64,000 nt of DNA from an uncultured Candidatus Binatia bacterium (GCA_958296235.1 OY282457.1:3157338-3221337), one strand, 5' to 3'; positions 1 through 9,298 are shown, counted from the stretch's first letter. Notes: generated by a model from the sequence alone, not told the origin. Made by a program: numbers and translations.

Positions 1-2038
1 GAGTATCCGTTGCCGCGCGTGAGGCGACTGCTTCGCCGGGCAGACCCAGGGCGCGCCGTTCCAAATCCTGCACGCGGTCCCGGAGCTCTGCCGCCTGTTC
101 AAAATCCAGGGCCGCGGCCGCGGCCTTCATTTCCTTACGGGCCTGTTCGATCAGCTTGGGCAGGTCTTGGGCGGCAATATATTCTTTGCTGTCCTCGGAA
201 ACGATGGGGACTGTCACATGGTCGGCCTCATAGACCTTCACCAGGGGCGAAGACAGGGCTTTGCGGATACTCTCGGGGGTGATGCCGTGCTGCTTATTAT
301 ACTTGGACTGGATGCGCCGCCGCCGCAGGGTTTCATCAATGGCCCGCTGCATCGAATTGGTAATTTTGTCGGCGTAGAGGAGGACGGTCCCATTCACATT
401 CCGGGCAGCGCGGCCAATGGTTTGAATCAGGGAACGCTCAGAGCGCAGATAGCCCTCTTTGTCCGCATCGAGAATGGCCACCAGAGAGACCTCAGGAATA
501 TCGAGCCCCTCACGCAGGAGGTTGATGCCAATCAGGACATCGAAGCTGCCCTGGCGGAGCGCGCGAATAATTTCGACGCGCTCAAGCGTGTCGATGTCCG
601 AGTGGAGATAGCGCACCCGGACGCCTATGTCCTGATAGTAATCGGTCAGGTCTTCAGCCAACCGTTTGGTCAGGGTGGTGGCCAGCACCCGCTCGCCTTT
701 TTCAGCCCGCAGCCGGATTTCTTCCAGCAGGTCGTCCACCTGTTCTCCGGCCGGTCGGACTGCAATTTCGGGGTCCAGCAGGCCGGTGGGACGAATGAGC
801 TGTTCCACAATGCGGCCTTTGCCCTGTTCGCGCTCATAGTCACCCGGCGTCGCCGAGACATAGACCGTCTGGCCGGCGCGCCGCTCGAATTCATGAAAGC
901 TGAGGGGGCGGTTATCCAGGGCGGAGGGCAGCCGAAAGCCATACTCCACCAGGGTGGTCTTGCGCGAGCGGTCGCCGCGATACATGCCCCCAATCTGGGG
1001 GACGGTGACATGGCTTTCATCAATGAAGACGAGGTAGTCGTCAGGAAAATAATTGAGCAGCGTATGGGGCGGTTCGCCCGGCTGGCGGCCATCCAGATGG
1101 CGCGAGTAATTCTCGATGCCCGGACAAAAGCCCATTTCGCGTAAGAGCGCCAGATCGTACAGGGTGCGCTGCTCCAGGCGTTGGCTTTCGAGGAGTTTGT
1201 CTTCCTGTTGCAGCGCTGTGAGCCGCTCTGCCAGCTCCTCTTGGATGGCCTGCGTGGCGTACTTCAGCCGGCTGGAGGTGGTGACATAGTGGCTGGCCGG
1301 GTAAATGGCAATTTTATCCAGCCGCCGTAGCGCCTTGCCCCTGAGCGGATCGATCTCGGTAATCGCATCAACCGTATCACCGAAGAACTCGACCCGTACC
1401 GCCCGACTCTCCTCATAGGCGGGAAAGACCTCGACCACATCGCCCCGGACCCGAAACGTGCCGCGATGAAAATCAAAATCGTTGCGCTGGTACTGAATAT
1501 CGACCAGTTTACGGAGCAGCGCGTCCCGGTCCACTTCGCTGCCCTCTTCAATAAAGAGAATGAGATCAAAATACGATTCGGGCGACCCGAGCCCATAGAT
1601 GCACGAAACACTGGCGACGATAATCGTATCGCGCCGCTCCAACAGCGCCTTGGTTGCGGAGTGACGCATCTTATCGATTTCTTCGTTAATCGAGGCGTCT
1701 TTCTCCACATAGGTGTCGCTCTGGGGGACGTAGGCTTCGGGCTGGTAGTAATCGTAATAGCTGACGAAGTAGCGGACCGCATTGTCAGGGAAGAGTTCTT
1801 TGAATTCATTATAGAGCTGGGCCGCCAGGGTTTTATTGGGTGCCATGACCAGCGCCGGCCGGTTCAGCCGCGCAATAACATGGGCCATGGAAAAGGTTTT
1901 GCCCGAGCCGGTCACGCCCAGCAGAACCTGATGTGACAGCCCGTCCTGCAAGCCTTGGGTCAGCTGCTCGATCGCCTGGGGCTGGTCGCCCTGAGGCTGA
2001 AAGTCTGAGACGAGATTGAAGGCGGCGTGGGCTGGCAT
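1..2038 (-). CDS. uvrB: UvrABC system protein B (3' end cut by window edge)
   Basis: DNA helicase-like damage-verification subunit of UvrABC nucleotide excision repair. Reading the minus strand from the ATG at 2038 gives a long open frame that stays open to the window edge, so the C-terminus is incomplete. Walker A ([10 protein letters not shown]) lies at residues 41-50, followed by the UvrB beta-hairpin region ([20 protein letters not shown]). Helicase motifs follow, including [20 protein letters not shown] and the C-terminal QTIGRAARN. Near the edge the UVR motif ([20 protein letters not shown]) is visible, so only a few residues can be missing. No in-frame start exists just upstream. Identification is by direct recognition of several family motifs. 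It stands alone, divergent from the cupredoxin gene. Confidence 0.97.
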   Translation of the reverse strand, partial: MPAHAAFNLVSDFQPQGDQPQAIEQLTQGLQDGLSHQVLLGVTGSGKTFSMAHVIARLNRPALVMAPNKTLAAQLYNEFKELFPDNAVRYFVSYYDYYQPEAYVPQSDTYVEKDASINEEIDKMRHSATKALLERRDTIIVASVSCIYGLGSPESYFDLILFIEEGSEVDRDALLRKLVDIQYQRNDFDFHRGTFRVRGDVVEVFPAYEESRAVRVEFFGDTVDAITEIDPLRGKALRRLDKIAIYPASHYVTTSSRLKYATQAIQEELAERLTALQQEDKLLESQRLEQRTLYDLALLREMGFCPGIENYSRHLDGRQPGEPPHTLLNYFPDDYLVFIDESHVTVPQIGGMYRGDRSRKTTLVEYGFRLPSALDNRPLSFHEFERRAGQTVYVSATPGDYEREQGKGRIVEQLIRPTGLLDPEIAVRPAGEQVDDLLEEIRLRAEKGERVLATTLTKRLAEDLTDYYQDIGVRVRYLHSDIDTLERVEIIRALRQGSFDVLIGINLLREGLDIPEVSLVAILDADKEGYLRSERSLIQTIGRAARNVNGTVLLYADKITNSMQRAIDETLRRRRIQSKYNKQHGITPESIRKALSSPLVKVYEADHVTVPIVSEDSKEYIAAQDLPKLIEQARKEMKAAAAALDFEQAAELRDRVQDLERRALGLPGEAVASRAATDT

Positions 2039-2165
2039 GTCGGCGCATCATAGCAAGGCAGGGTAAGTATGCCAGCCCTGGAAGCGAACGAGCCGGCGGT
2101 CCAGTTGCAATCAGCGCTGGGTTGTGGCTCACTACACGTATCCTAGCGCAGTGAAGGAGGATGGT

Positions 2166-2585
2166 ATGATCCAGCAGTGGTGGAGAATAACACGAACAAC
2201 GCTGAGCCTGCTCGCACTCGGCGCGATGACAGTCACGCCCGTGGTATGGGCGGACCAGCACGCTGAAGGAGAGATGGCCGCGACTCGGAAATTTACAGTC
2301 GTGAACGTCTTATACGAGGGCGCAAAAATGTTTGTTCCGTCTGTGTTGATTGCCGAGCAGGGCGAGACCGTACAGATCAAGATTGTGAACAAGATTCCGG
2401 GCGACCCGCCCAACCACGGCTTTGCCATTCCCGCTTTTGACGTCGAAGAGGTGGTCAACAGCGGCGAGACCAAGACGGTCGAGTTTGTGGCAGACAAAGC
2501 CGGTTTGTTTGATGTGAAGTGTCAGTTGCACCCCGCCCACATCTCTGCCCAACTGATTGTGCGCGACGGGGGAAAGAAAAAGTAG
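2166..2585 (+). CDS. Periplasmic cupredoxin-domain protein
   Basis: A 139-residue exported blue-copper-fold protein. The ATG at 2166 is preceded by GAAGGAGG and begins a signal peptide (basic start, then LSLLALGAMTVTPVVWA, cleavage near residue 29). An earlier ATG at 2124 lacks a ribosome site. The beta-rich domain has candidate copper ligands His84 (PNHGF), Cys119 and His122 (KCQLHPAH). The usual axial Met is not evident; His125 sits near its position. Similar one-domain cupredoxins carry electrons or bind copper in the periplasm. No redox partner is adjacent, so the exact role is unknown. Confidence 0.8.
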   Translation: MIQQWWRITRTTLSLLALGAMTVTPVVWADQHAEGEMAATRKFTVVNVLYEGAKMFVPSVLIAEQGETVQIKIVNKIPGDPPNHGFAIPAFDVEEVVNSGETKTVEFVADKAGLFDVKCQLHPAHISAQLIVRDGGKKK

Positions 2586-2657
2586 TACTGTATCGCTAAC
2601 CTCCTGCCCCGAAGCGTACCCGGCAGAGGAAAAAAAATTGCCGAGATGAGGATAAAG

Positions 2658-2677
2658 CGCGGGGCTTCGGCTCCGCG
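2658..2677 (+). other. UUCG-capped hairpin in a 5' leader
   Basis: CGCGGGGC-TTCG-GCTCCGCG forms an eight-pair stem (one G·U) with a stable UUCG tetraloop. It lies 19 bases before the start codon of the next small membrane gene and is not followed by a T-run, so it is not a normal terminator. It may stabilise the mRNA or limit ribosome access. Confidence 0.5.
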
Positions 2678-2696
2678 TCGCCAGCAGGAGGATAAA

Positions 2697-3020
2697 ATGA
2701 CCGAGCTTGAAGCAGCAACCATCGCCTACCAGAACTCGTCCTTAGCAGTCCAGCAGACGTCCCTGGAAATTAGCCGGGCCGGATTGTGGGCTGTGTATGC
2801 GCAAACCGGAGTCGCTCTGTTCGTTGGCCTTCTCCAAGTAGGACTCATCTATGGAGGTATCAGACTGATGCGACGGAGCGCAGACCACCGCGATAAGCAG
2901 CACGAGGCGACAATGGCCGCCTTGCAAGAGCAACGCGAGGACGCGAAAGCGCAACACGTCGAGACGATGCGGGCGCTTGAGGCCCTGATTGAGCGCACGG
3001 CACCAAAGGGGCGGCCCTGA
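2697..3020 (+). CDS. Small single-pass membrane protein with coiled-coil tail
   Basis: A 107-residue protein of no recognised family. The ATG at 2697 follows CAGGAGGATAAA, so it is preferred to the in-frame ATG at 2646. Residues about 30-58 form one hydrophobic helix (LWAVYAQTGVALFVGLLQVG). The rest is a charged helix with heptad-like spacing (HEATMAALQEQREDAK, HVETMRALEALIER), probably cytoplasmic. Architecture resembles small holin-like or stator-like accessory proteins but gives no function. A 24-codon hydrophobic frame follows three bases after the stop. A similar layout recurs at 11364 and 51106. Confidence 0.6.
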   Translation: MTELEAATIAYQNSSLAVQQTSLEISRAGLWAVYAQTGVALFVGLLQVGLIYGGIRLMRRSADHRDKQHEATMAALQEQREDAKAQHVETMRALEALIERTAPKGRP

Positions 3021-3022
3021 AA

Positions 3023-3097
3023 GTGCTTATTGTCGCCGTGTTGGTCGCTCTGGTCGGCGGTGAGCCGCAGGAAGGGACGACCGCGTCCGAGAAGTAA
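3023..3097 (+). CDS. Possible tiny hydrophobic peptide
   Basis: A 24-residue frame from GTG at 3023, just after the stop of the small membrane gene, reads VLIVAVLVALVGG followed by a short polar tail. The position suggests translational coupling, and an equivalent 34-codon membrane peptide follows the small membrane gene at 11364. There is no ribosome site of its own and it is very short, so it may not be expressed. Confidence 0.25.
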   Translation: MLIVAVLVALVGGEPQEGTTASEK

Positions 3098-3194
3098 AGA
3101 CAGCGCTGGAGGAGTTGTTCTCGCTCCTCCTACTCTTTTGAATGTTCATACGTATTCCACAGGCCCTTCGTCCAGGAATTGAGACTCATGACAT

Positions 3195-3932
3195 TTACCC
3201 GCCCACTAACGGGACAAAGCGGACCAGCCCCAGGTTCTCCTCAATAATCCGGCCGTTGTGTTTGCGTAATCTCAGCAGGTGCTGCTCCTCGCCGCGGACG
3301 ACTGGCAGCGCCAGCCGGCCACCCTCGGCGAGTTGTTCAAGAAGCGCCGGCGGGATATGCGGGGCTGCGGCGGTGACGATAATCGCGTCATACGGGCTGT
3401 CTTTTTCCCACCCCTTATTCCCGTCGCCGAGCAGAACGGTCACATTGTCATAGCCGAGTTGGCCGAGCAGCTTACGCGCGGAGGACATCAGCTGGGGCAC
3501 AATCTCAATGGAATACACCTGTTTTGCCAGGAGGCTCAAAACCGCAGCCTGATAGCCTGAGCCCGTGCCGATTTCCAGCACCTTCTCATCGCCTGTGAGC
3601 TCCAGCCGCTCGCTCATGAGCGCCACGATATAGGGCTGGGAGATGGTTTGCCCCTGACCAATGGGCAGCGGGCCGTCGTCGTAGGCATGATCCCGGTAGG
3701 CGGGCGGGATAAACAGGTGACGCGGGACCGTTGTGAGCGCGCGCAAGACGCGTTCATCCTGGATGCCTCGGTTTCGTATCTGCTCTGTCACCATGCGGTT
3801 CCGAGCGGCTCTGAAAGAGGTATCCTCGTGGCCGCTGTCAGTATTGATCGTACAGCCCGTGTTCAGCGGCAGCCCGCACCCCAGCCAGCATAAAACAGGT
3901 ATCAGCCTGATAACAGCGTTGCGGAGTTTAAT
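3195..3932 (-). CDS. pcm: Protein-L-isoaspartate O-methyltransferase with N-terminal export-type segment
   Basis: SAM-dependent repair methyltransferase for isoaspartyl residues. Family signatures are clear: LPIGQGQTISQPYIVALM, the SAM motif VLEIGTGSGYQAAVL, DAIIVTAAAP and the C-terminal RFVPLVGG. The first family-like ATG is at 3794 (MVTEQIRNRG). The frame stays open upstream and encodes a hydrophobic stretch, AVIRLIPVLCWLGCGLPLN, looking like a signal peptide. A strong GGAGAAGGAGG lies seven bases before an ATT codon at 3932, and no ATG/GTG/TTG fits there, so an ATT start is proposed; otherwise translation starts at 3794. It lies just downstream of the LptF/LptG gene and is probably in the same operon. 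A periplasmic form would act on envelope proteins. Confidence 0.88.
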   Translation of the reverse strand: MKLRNAVIRLIPVLCWLGCGLPLNTGCTINTDSGHEDTSFRAARNRMVTEQIRNRGIQDERVLRALTTVPRHLFIPPAYRDHAYDDGPLPIGQGQTISQPYIVALMSERLELTGDEKVLEIGTGSGYQAAVLSLLAKQVYSIEIVPQLMSSARKLLGQLGYDNVTVLLGDGNKGWEKDSPYDAIIVTAAAPHIPPALLEQLAEGGRLALPVVRGEEQHLLRLRKHNGRIIEENLGLVRFVPLVGG

Positions 3933-3967
3933 TTTTCGCCCTCCTTCTCCCGTCCATGATGACAGGC

Positions 3968-6280
3968 TCAGCCCTGATTGCGCCAGGCAAAGACGCCGGC
4001 CAGCAGCGTCGCGCTGAGCGCCGGCCCCCAACCGGCCAGGGTGGGTGACAGGCTGCCGCCATAGCCGAGTGAGGCGCACACTCCGGTCAACAACACATAG
4101 CCGACGCCCAGGAGGCTACTCACCAGCAGGGTCACGGCCGGGCCCGGAAACGGCGGGCCGTGCAGAGCAAAGAACAGTACGATGGCCGGCAGCAGGATGC
4201 AGGCCAGGGGCGCGGCGTATTTGACGTTGAGGTCCACGCGATAGGTGGTGACGTCGTAGCCGGCCATTTCTGTCCCGATAATTTCCTGGGCCAACTGCCA
4301 GACGCTCAGGTGCATGGTGTCAAGCTGTATATCCGGGGCCTCCCCTAACTGGATAAGCGGCTCGGCCGGCTCGCGCTGGAGGCCGTTTTCCGAGATGCGA
4401 ATGCGCACCGGATCATCCAGTTCCCACAGCCCGTTGCCAATATGCCTGGCCCGGCGCGCGTCGGTGCGGCTGAGGGGTAAGCCCTGGTCTCCAAGTTCGT
4501 AGATCGACAGGTCGGTCGCTTCTTCCAGAGCCGGGTCGAGCCGGGTTGCCTGGGACACATGGCTACCGGCGCGGTACCAGACTATTTTCTGTAAGGGGCC
4601 GGTGGGGAGGGCGCGATCCTTGATTTCGGTTTCTTTGAGGCGGTCAGCCAGGGCGTTTGAGCGGGGCACGATGGATTCGTTCAGGGCAAAGGAGAGGGGC
4701 GTGACGAGGCCGGCAACGAGGAGTATGCAGGACAGCGTGCGGGTGGCAGAAATCCCGCACGCCCGCATGCCAATCAGCTCTCGGTGGAAAGACAGCAGGC
4801 TGACGGTCAGGGCGGTTGCCAGCAGGAGGGCCATTGGAACGATCCGTGAAGTCAGCAGGGGGGTACGGGCGCTGTAGAACCGGAGGGCTTCGACCGGCGT
4901 GGCATTGTGGCGGGCAAGCCATTCGAGTCGTTCAAGAACATCAACCAGGAGATAACCCACGAGTAAAAAGCCGAAGGCCAGGCCCAACATCAGGAGATAG
5001 TGTTGCAGCACGTAACGGGGCAGTAATGCCGGTCGCATGTGGAGAGCCGCTGGAGGCGTTGCCGGGGCAGAATCCTGGGCCGGCTGTGCATTGGGGGGGC
5101 GGCGTTTTACCCAGGGCCGGTCTTGCCGCCCGATGAGGAGGCCGGCAAGCCCACCGACGAGCATATTGGGCAGCCAGACTCCCAGCCCGACTGTCACCGC
5201 GCCGGCCTGGGCAAGTCCGTCGCCGAGTTGCGTGAAACCGTAATACACCACAGTCAGAACCAGCCCGAGGACGCCACCCGACGCGCGCGAGAAGCGCGGC
5301 CCCAGACAGGCGAGGGGCAGGGCCAACAGGCTGAAGACGAGGCCGGCTGCCGGGGCGGCGAAACGCCGATGCAGCTCGGTGCGGGCACGGCGGGCAGCCA
5401 GACTCTCTCCTGCCAGGGCGGTTGCTTGAACATGGTCCAGGAGAGCGCGAAACGGGAGGCGGGCGAGCGGCTGGGCCGGCCAGGGCTGGGTGCGCTGCGG
5501 TTCCCGGATGACGGTCTCAAAAGTCTGGAAGCGGGTCTCCCCACCGCCCTCCCGGGGAGAGAGGAGAATAACGCCGTCGTATAAAACCAGCCGAGCGGCC
5601 CCCTGGGCCAGGGGCTGTACCCTCCCGTGTTCGGCAAAAAGCGTCTGCCCGGCAAAATATTCCTGGCTGGTATCAGACAGCCATAACAGCACGCCGCGCA
5701 GGCTATCGCCGCGCGCCGAAATTTCTCGGGCGACCATGCGGGCATCACCGAACTCGTGCACGCTGCCGGGACGGAGCGCCACGCCGGGATTTTGCTGGAT
5801 CATACTGCGTAAGGCGTTATCCAGTGAGCGGAGGGAGGCCGGTGCGGCAAACAGCGAAAAGCCGAGCCCGAGGAGTGTCATGGCCGTGGCAAAGCCCAGA
5901 ATCGGAAGCGCCAAATGCCGCCGGGCAAGACCGGCCGCCTCAATGGCCAGCAACTCCTGGTCAGAGCGGAGCCGGCCCAGCCCGACCAAGGTACCGACGA
6001 GCACGGCGAAGGGGAGGGTGCGGGACAGGAGCGGGACCAATTCGTAAAAGGCGATCCAGCTGACCGCGGCAAGGCCCAGACCCCGATTGATTACCAGGTC
6101 AGAGAAGCCGAGCAGGTCTTTTGTCAGCACCAGCGCGGTCAGCCCGAACAGCGCCCACAGGGTTGGCGCAAACAACTCAGCGACAATATAAAAGCCGAGC
6201 GGTTGGCCGAGTCGGCGCGATGAGAAAGAAGGGAGGGAGCGCATTGCCGGAAGTCCATCTTTGGTTGTCGACGGCCTCAT
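3968..6280 (-). CDS. LptF-LptG fusion, LPS export ABC transporter permease
   Basis: A 770-residue protein with two consecutive YjgP/YjgQ permease units, roughly residues 25-390 and 415-770, joined by a proline-rich linker (RRPPNAQPAQDSAPATPP). Each half has the family pattern: an N-terminal pair of helices, a large soluble beta-jellyroll region (for example EFGDARMVAREISARGDSLRGVLL in the first half and DLSIYELGDQGLPLSR in the second) and helices at the C-terminus. LptF and LptG are normally separate proteins of about 360 residues that pair in the inner membrane to extract LPS for the Lpt bridge. Here one chain supplies both. Start 6280 is uncertain; an in-frame ATG at 6244 is possible. pcm follows after 35 bases. 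Confidence 0.88.
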   Translation of the reverse strand: MRPSTTKDGLPAMRSLPSFSSRRLGQPLGFYIVAELFAPTLWALFGLTALVLTKDLLGFSDLVINRGLGLAAVSWIAFYELVPLLSRTLPFAVLVGTLVGLGRLRSDQELLAIEAAGLARRHLALPILGFATAMTLLGLGFSLFAAPASLRSLDNALRSMIQQNPGVALRPGSVHEFGDARMVAREISARGDSLRGVLLWLSDTSQEYFAGQTLFAEHGRVQPLAQGAARLVLYDGVILLSPREGGGETRFQTFETVIREPQRTQPWPAQPLARLPFRALLDHVQATALAGESLAARRARTELHRRFAAPAAGLVFSLLALPLACLGPRFSRASGGVLGLVLTVVYYGFTQLGDGLAQAGAVTVGLGVWLPNMLVGGLAGLLIGRQDRPWVKRRPPNAQPAQDSAPATPPAALHMRPALLPRYVLQHYLLMLGLAFGFLLVGYLLVDVLERLEWLARHNATPVEALRFYSARTPLLTSRIVPMALLLATALTVSLLSFHRELIGMRACGISATRTLSCILLVAGLVTPLSFALNESIVPRSNALADRLKETEIKDRALPTGPLQKIVWYRAGSHVSQATRLDPALEEATDLSIYELGDQGLPLSRTDARRARHIGNGLWELDDPVRIRISENGLQREPAEPLIQLGEAPDIQLDTMHLSVWQLAQEIIGTEMAGYDVTTYRVDLNVKYAAPLACILLPAIVLFFALHGPPFPGPAVTLLVSSLLGVGYVLLTGVCASLGYGGSLSPTLAGWGPALSATLLAGVFAWRNQG

Positions 6281-6347
6281 CCTGCTTGATTCGTTGCTGG
6301 TTTTCTCTTATACCGGGCAGACGAATTCGGCTACTGTGCAGCACGTC

Positions 6348-7127
6348 ATGAAGGCTATTATTTTGAGCGCGGGGCAGGGCAAGCGCCTCCTGCCCCTTAC
6401 CGCCGCAACACCCAAGTGCCTGTTGCCGGTTGATGGCAGTCGGCCCGCTCTGGAAATCCAACTCCGGACGCTGGCCGCGTGTGGCATTCAACGCGCGACG
6501 GTTATGGTCGGGTTTGGGGCAGACAAGGTGGAACATTTTCTCACCCACTGCCGGCTGCCGGAGATAGCAGTGACCACCCGCTTTAATCCTTTTTTTGCAA
6601 TCTCGAATAATCTGGCCACGTGCTGGACGGCCATCCCGGAAATGACCGAGGATTTTGTTCTGCTGAATGGTGATACTTTGTTTGAGCCGGCCGTGTTAGA
6701 GCGTCTCCTGCTCGCTCCGTCGGCCGCGGTCAGCCTGGCGATTGATCGCAAGCCCAGCTATGACGAAGATGATATGAAGGTCTCGATTCGGCATGAACGC
6801 ACCCTGGCCGCGGTGGGGAAAACGCTGTCGCCGGCGGTTGTGCATGGCGAATCCATCGGACTGATGACTTTTCGCGCCAGTGGCGTGCAGGCCTTCCGGG
6901 GTGCCTTGGAGAAAGCCATGCGTGATCCGACTGCGCTCCAGCGCTGGTATTTGTCAGTCATTGATTCCCTGGCAAACTCAGCCGTGGTTGAAGTCGTCTC
7001 CATCGAAGGGCTGTGGTGGGCCGAGACGGACACGCCGCAAGACCTGGCGGAAGTCCGTGCCCGTTTTTCCAGCCAGCCCGACTCGCCAACTGCGTTTGTT
7101 ACGTCCCCGCCGAATGTCGAGCCGTAA
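6348..7127 (+). CDS. NTP transferase, LicC-like (sugar-/choline-phosphate nucleotidyltransferase)
   Basis: A 259-residue nucleotidyltransferase. The ATG at 6348 begins the family N-terminus MKAIILSAGQGKRLLPLTAA with the downstream PKCLLPVDG lysine motif. NPFFAISNNLATCW resembles the LicC/phosphocholine cytidylyltransferase signature, and LLNGDTLFE holds the metal-binding Asp. WWAETDTPQDLAEV near the end is a second typical acidic site. It transfers a nucleotide to a phosphorylated sugar or alcohol. Neighbours (glycosyltransferase, kinase-like gene, CDP-alcohol transferases further on) suggest activation of a headgroup or sugar for an envelope lipid. The substrate cannot be read from sequence. 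Confidence 0.85.
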   Translation: MKAIILSAGQGKRLLPLTAATPKCLLPVDGSRPALEIQLRTLAACGIQRATVMVGFGADKVEHFLTHCRLPEIAVTTRFNPFFAISNNLATCWTAIPEMTEDFVLLNGDTLFEPAVLERLLLAPSAAVSLAIDRKPSYDEDDMKVSIRHERTLAAVGKTLSPAVVHGESIGLMTFRASGVQAFRGALEKAMRDPTALQRWYLSVIDSLANSAVVEVVSIEGLWWAETDTPQDLAEVRARFSSQPDSPTAFVTSPPNVEP

Positions 7128-7155
7128 CGCCCACGCCGACCTGCACGAACCGCAT

Positions 7156-8400
7156 TCAATTTCCCAGCAAAACGTCGAGGTAGCGCTCGACCGCGCAGTC
7201 AACGGAGAAGAGCTGCGCCCGGTCGCGTAAGCGGTCCCGAGGGGGAGGATTGTCCAGCGTTGCCAAGATGGCGTTGGCTAAGGCCGCGTCATCTCCCACA
7301 GGCACGAGCCTGCCATACATTCCTCCGTCCAGGATTTCCGCCGGTCCGCTCGGACAATCTGTGCTCACAATCGGGCAGCCGCAGGCGAGGGCTTCAATGA
7401 CAACAGTTGGCAGTCCTTCCCAGGCCGAGGACAGGGCGAAGACCGCGGCGCGGCCAAGATAGGCGAAAGGGTTGGCCACAAAGCCGGGCAGGGCGATATC
7501 GTCGGCGACGCTGAGTTGGCGGGCCAGGGACAGCAGAGTCTCACGCTGAGGCCCTTCGCCTAAAATGAGCAATCGAGCCGGCCGGGCCGCTCGAACGCGG
7601 GCAAAAGCCCGGATCAAACCTCCAAAATCTTTCTGGGGCTTGAGCTTGCCAATACCAAGGACGACCGGAGGAGCGCCCGGAACAAACCAGGCATGCTCAA
7701 GCGGCGCTTGGGCCAGGGTCACAATATCCGGGCGGAAAACCGGGTTATAAATCGTGCGAATACGAGCAGGCGGCAGCCGCATCGTTTGGGCCAGATCAGC
7801 GGCCACGCCGTCTGACACTGCAACAACACGGTCTGCCTCTGGATACAAACGACGGGCCAGGTGGGGAAAGTTTTTGTCCGCGGCTTTGCCGGCCTGGGCC
7901 GTGGCGACGGACAGGTGATTATGCACGCTGATGACCAGACGGGTTGCCGCCGGGCTCAGACGCCGGGCCAGCACGGCAGCGATATTGGGATAGCTGAGGG
8001 CGGATAACAGGGCTGCCGGTCGCTGCTGGTTCAGATACGCCGTCAGGCCGGGGACGGCGCCCAGAATCCAGGGCGCTTTGGGGCGTGACAAGATTGAAGC
8101 CAGAGCGCCCGCGACCCGCGGCATTTTCAGTGCCGCGGGTAGCAGTTGGTAGGCTGAGCGAACTTTGAGGTCAATGATGTTGACGTTATCGGGGATTTCA
8201 TCCAGGAAATGGCCTTCTTTCCGACCCATCACCAGGTCAATACGATGGCCTTGGTCGGCCAGGGCCGTGGCCAGGTTGAGCATGACCCGCTCTGCGCCGC
8301 CGCCACCGCCAAAAGAGCGGACAAAAAGCCCTATATGTCTGCCACCGGCGCGGTCAAGGGGACTTTCTCCATTACGGGTTGTTGATATATTCATAAGCAT
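7156..8400 (-). CDS. Glycosyltransferase family 4
   Basis: A 414-residue GT-B fold glycosyltransferase. The N-terminal half starts with IGLFVRSFGGGGGAERVMLNLA, the glycine-rich acceptor-side loop of GT4. The C-terminal donor domain has VVLGIGKLKPQKDFGGLIRA, the LILGEGPQRETL strand, and the donor-binding segment SSAWEGLPTVVIEALACGCPI with an E-x7-E-like pair. It probably adds a nucleotide-activated sugar to a cell-surface lipid or polysaccharide. It converges with the nucleotidyltransferase gene and its start lies only a few bases from the divergent kinase-like gene, so the two share a very small promoter region or one start is further in. Confidence 0.9.
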   Translation of the reverse strand: MLMNISTTRNGESPLDRAGGRHIGLFVRSFGGGGGAERVMLNLATALADQGHRIDLVMGRKEGHFLDEIPDNVNIIDLKVRSAYQLLPAALKMPRVAGALASILSRPKAPWILGAVPGLTAYLNQQRPAALLSALSYPNIAAVLARRLSPAATRLVISVHNHLSVATAQAGKAADKNFPHLARRLYPEADRVVAVSDGVAADLAQTMRLPPARIRTIYNPVFRPDIVTLAQAPLEHAWFVPGAPPVVLGIGKLKPQKDFGGLIRAFARVRAARPARLLILGEGPQRETLLSLARQLSVADDIALPGFVANPFAYLGRAAVFALSSAWEGLPTVVIEALACGCPIVSTDCPSGPAEILDGGMYGRLVPVGDDAALANAILATLDNPPPRDRLRDRAQLFSVDCAVERYLDVLLGN

Positions 8401-8403
8401 TCT

Positions 8404-9225
8404 ATGTTGAGAGGGCGCTTCTCGGCTGAGACAAAGACCTTCCGTCTTGCGCGGCGGTTACGATATCTGTGCTCCCGCGCGGTTGGCAACCGTCTCCAGA
8501 ACTCGCAACAGACGCTGTTTACCACCCGGAATGGGAAACGTTTCAAACGGCTTATTCTGCGCGACACTGCGCTTGCGGCGGAATTCGAGCGAAATTTAGA
8601 AGCTTTCAAAGGCAGCCCTCATTTTCCGTCCGTTGCCATTCGGTATGAGCATGAGCTGTGGCTCGAATATGTTGAGGGCAGCCCGATTACCAATGTCGAT
8701 GCCGCCCTCGTCGAAAAGATAGCGGATTTCTACGCAGCGACGTATCGCCACAGCACTCAGGCCGTGAGTATAGCGGAGACGACCGTTTTGTATCGGCTCC
8801 AGCGTGACCTGTCCCTCCTCAATCAGGTTGGCGTTCTTTCAGAGTCTGTCTACCGTAGTCTCAGTGCCGCTGCGGAGAAGCTGGCCCCGGAGTCCGTCTG
8901 AATAGGATTCGATTATGTGGACGCCGTCCGCAAAAATTTTATCGTAACCCACAGAGATGGCCTGGTATGCGGCGTTGATGCCGACAGTTTGCGTAAGGAG
9001 CAATTGATTGGAACGGGTGTGACAAGCGCTGTGGCCCGTTGGCTCGGTCCGTTTCAAAACGCCTTTTTCCAGCATCTCTTTCGAGACGGGGTGCCTGACT
9101 TTCGTCCTTATCTGCCTTTCATAGAACTCTGTTATATCGCTGTCTGGACCAAGATGTATTTCTTTGAGAGAAAAAAGAAGAGGATCGACCCGGGGTTGTT
9201 TGAGCGGTTTTGCGAGACGCGCTGA
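8404..9225 (+). pseudogene. Phosphotransferase/kinase-like gene split by one in-frame TGA
   Basis: Two open segments, 8404-8901 and 8902-9225, are in the same frame and separated only by a TGA at 8899-8901. The first half reads as an N-lobe (TRNGKRFKRLILRD, HELWLEYVEG); the second carries GFDYVDAVRKNFIVTHRDGL and VCGVDADSL, resembling the catalytic and metal-binding loops of aminoglycoside/lipopolysaccharide-kinase-like enzymes. The halves together (273 sense codons) make one plausible protein. The simplest reading is a nonsense mutation, for example CGA or TGG to TGA. A six-pair stem-loop with a G-starting loop follows the TGA by 21 bases, so readthrough or recoding cannot be excluded, but no redox motif supports selenocysteine. 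Confidence 0.6.
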
Positions 9226-9298
9226 CCTTCTCGCCGGCTTCCCGCCCCTGAACGACGCCACCGTTGGAGAGAGGTAAAGCCGCGGTCGGGAAGACCCT

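Noticed and set aside
167..1144. Long plus-strand open frame of 325 codons
   Set aside because: It is antisense to uvrB, whose motifs are unmistakable; the frame has no ribosome site or recognisable domain.
8899..8901. Selenocysteine reading of the TGA in the kinase-like gene
   Set aside because: No redox motif around it and the hairpin could arise by chance in G+C-rich sequence; kept only as a low-weight alternative to nonsense mutation.
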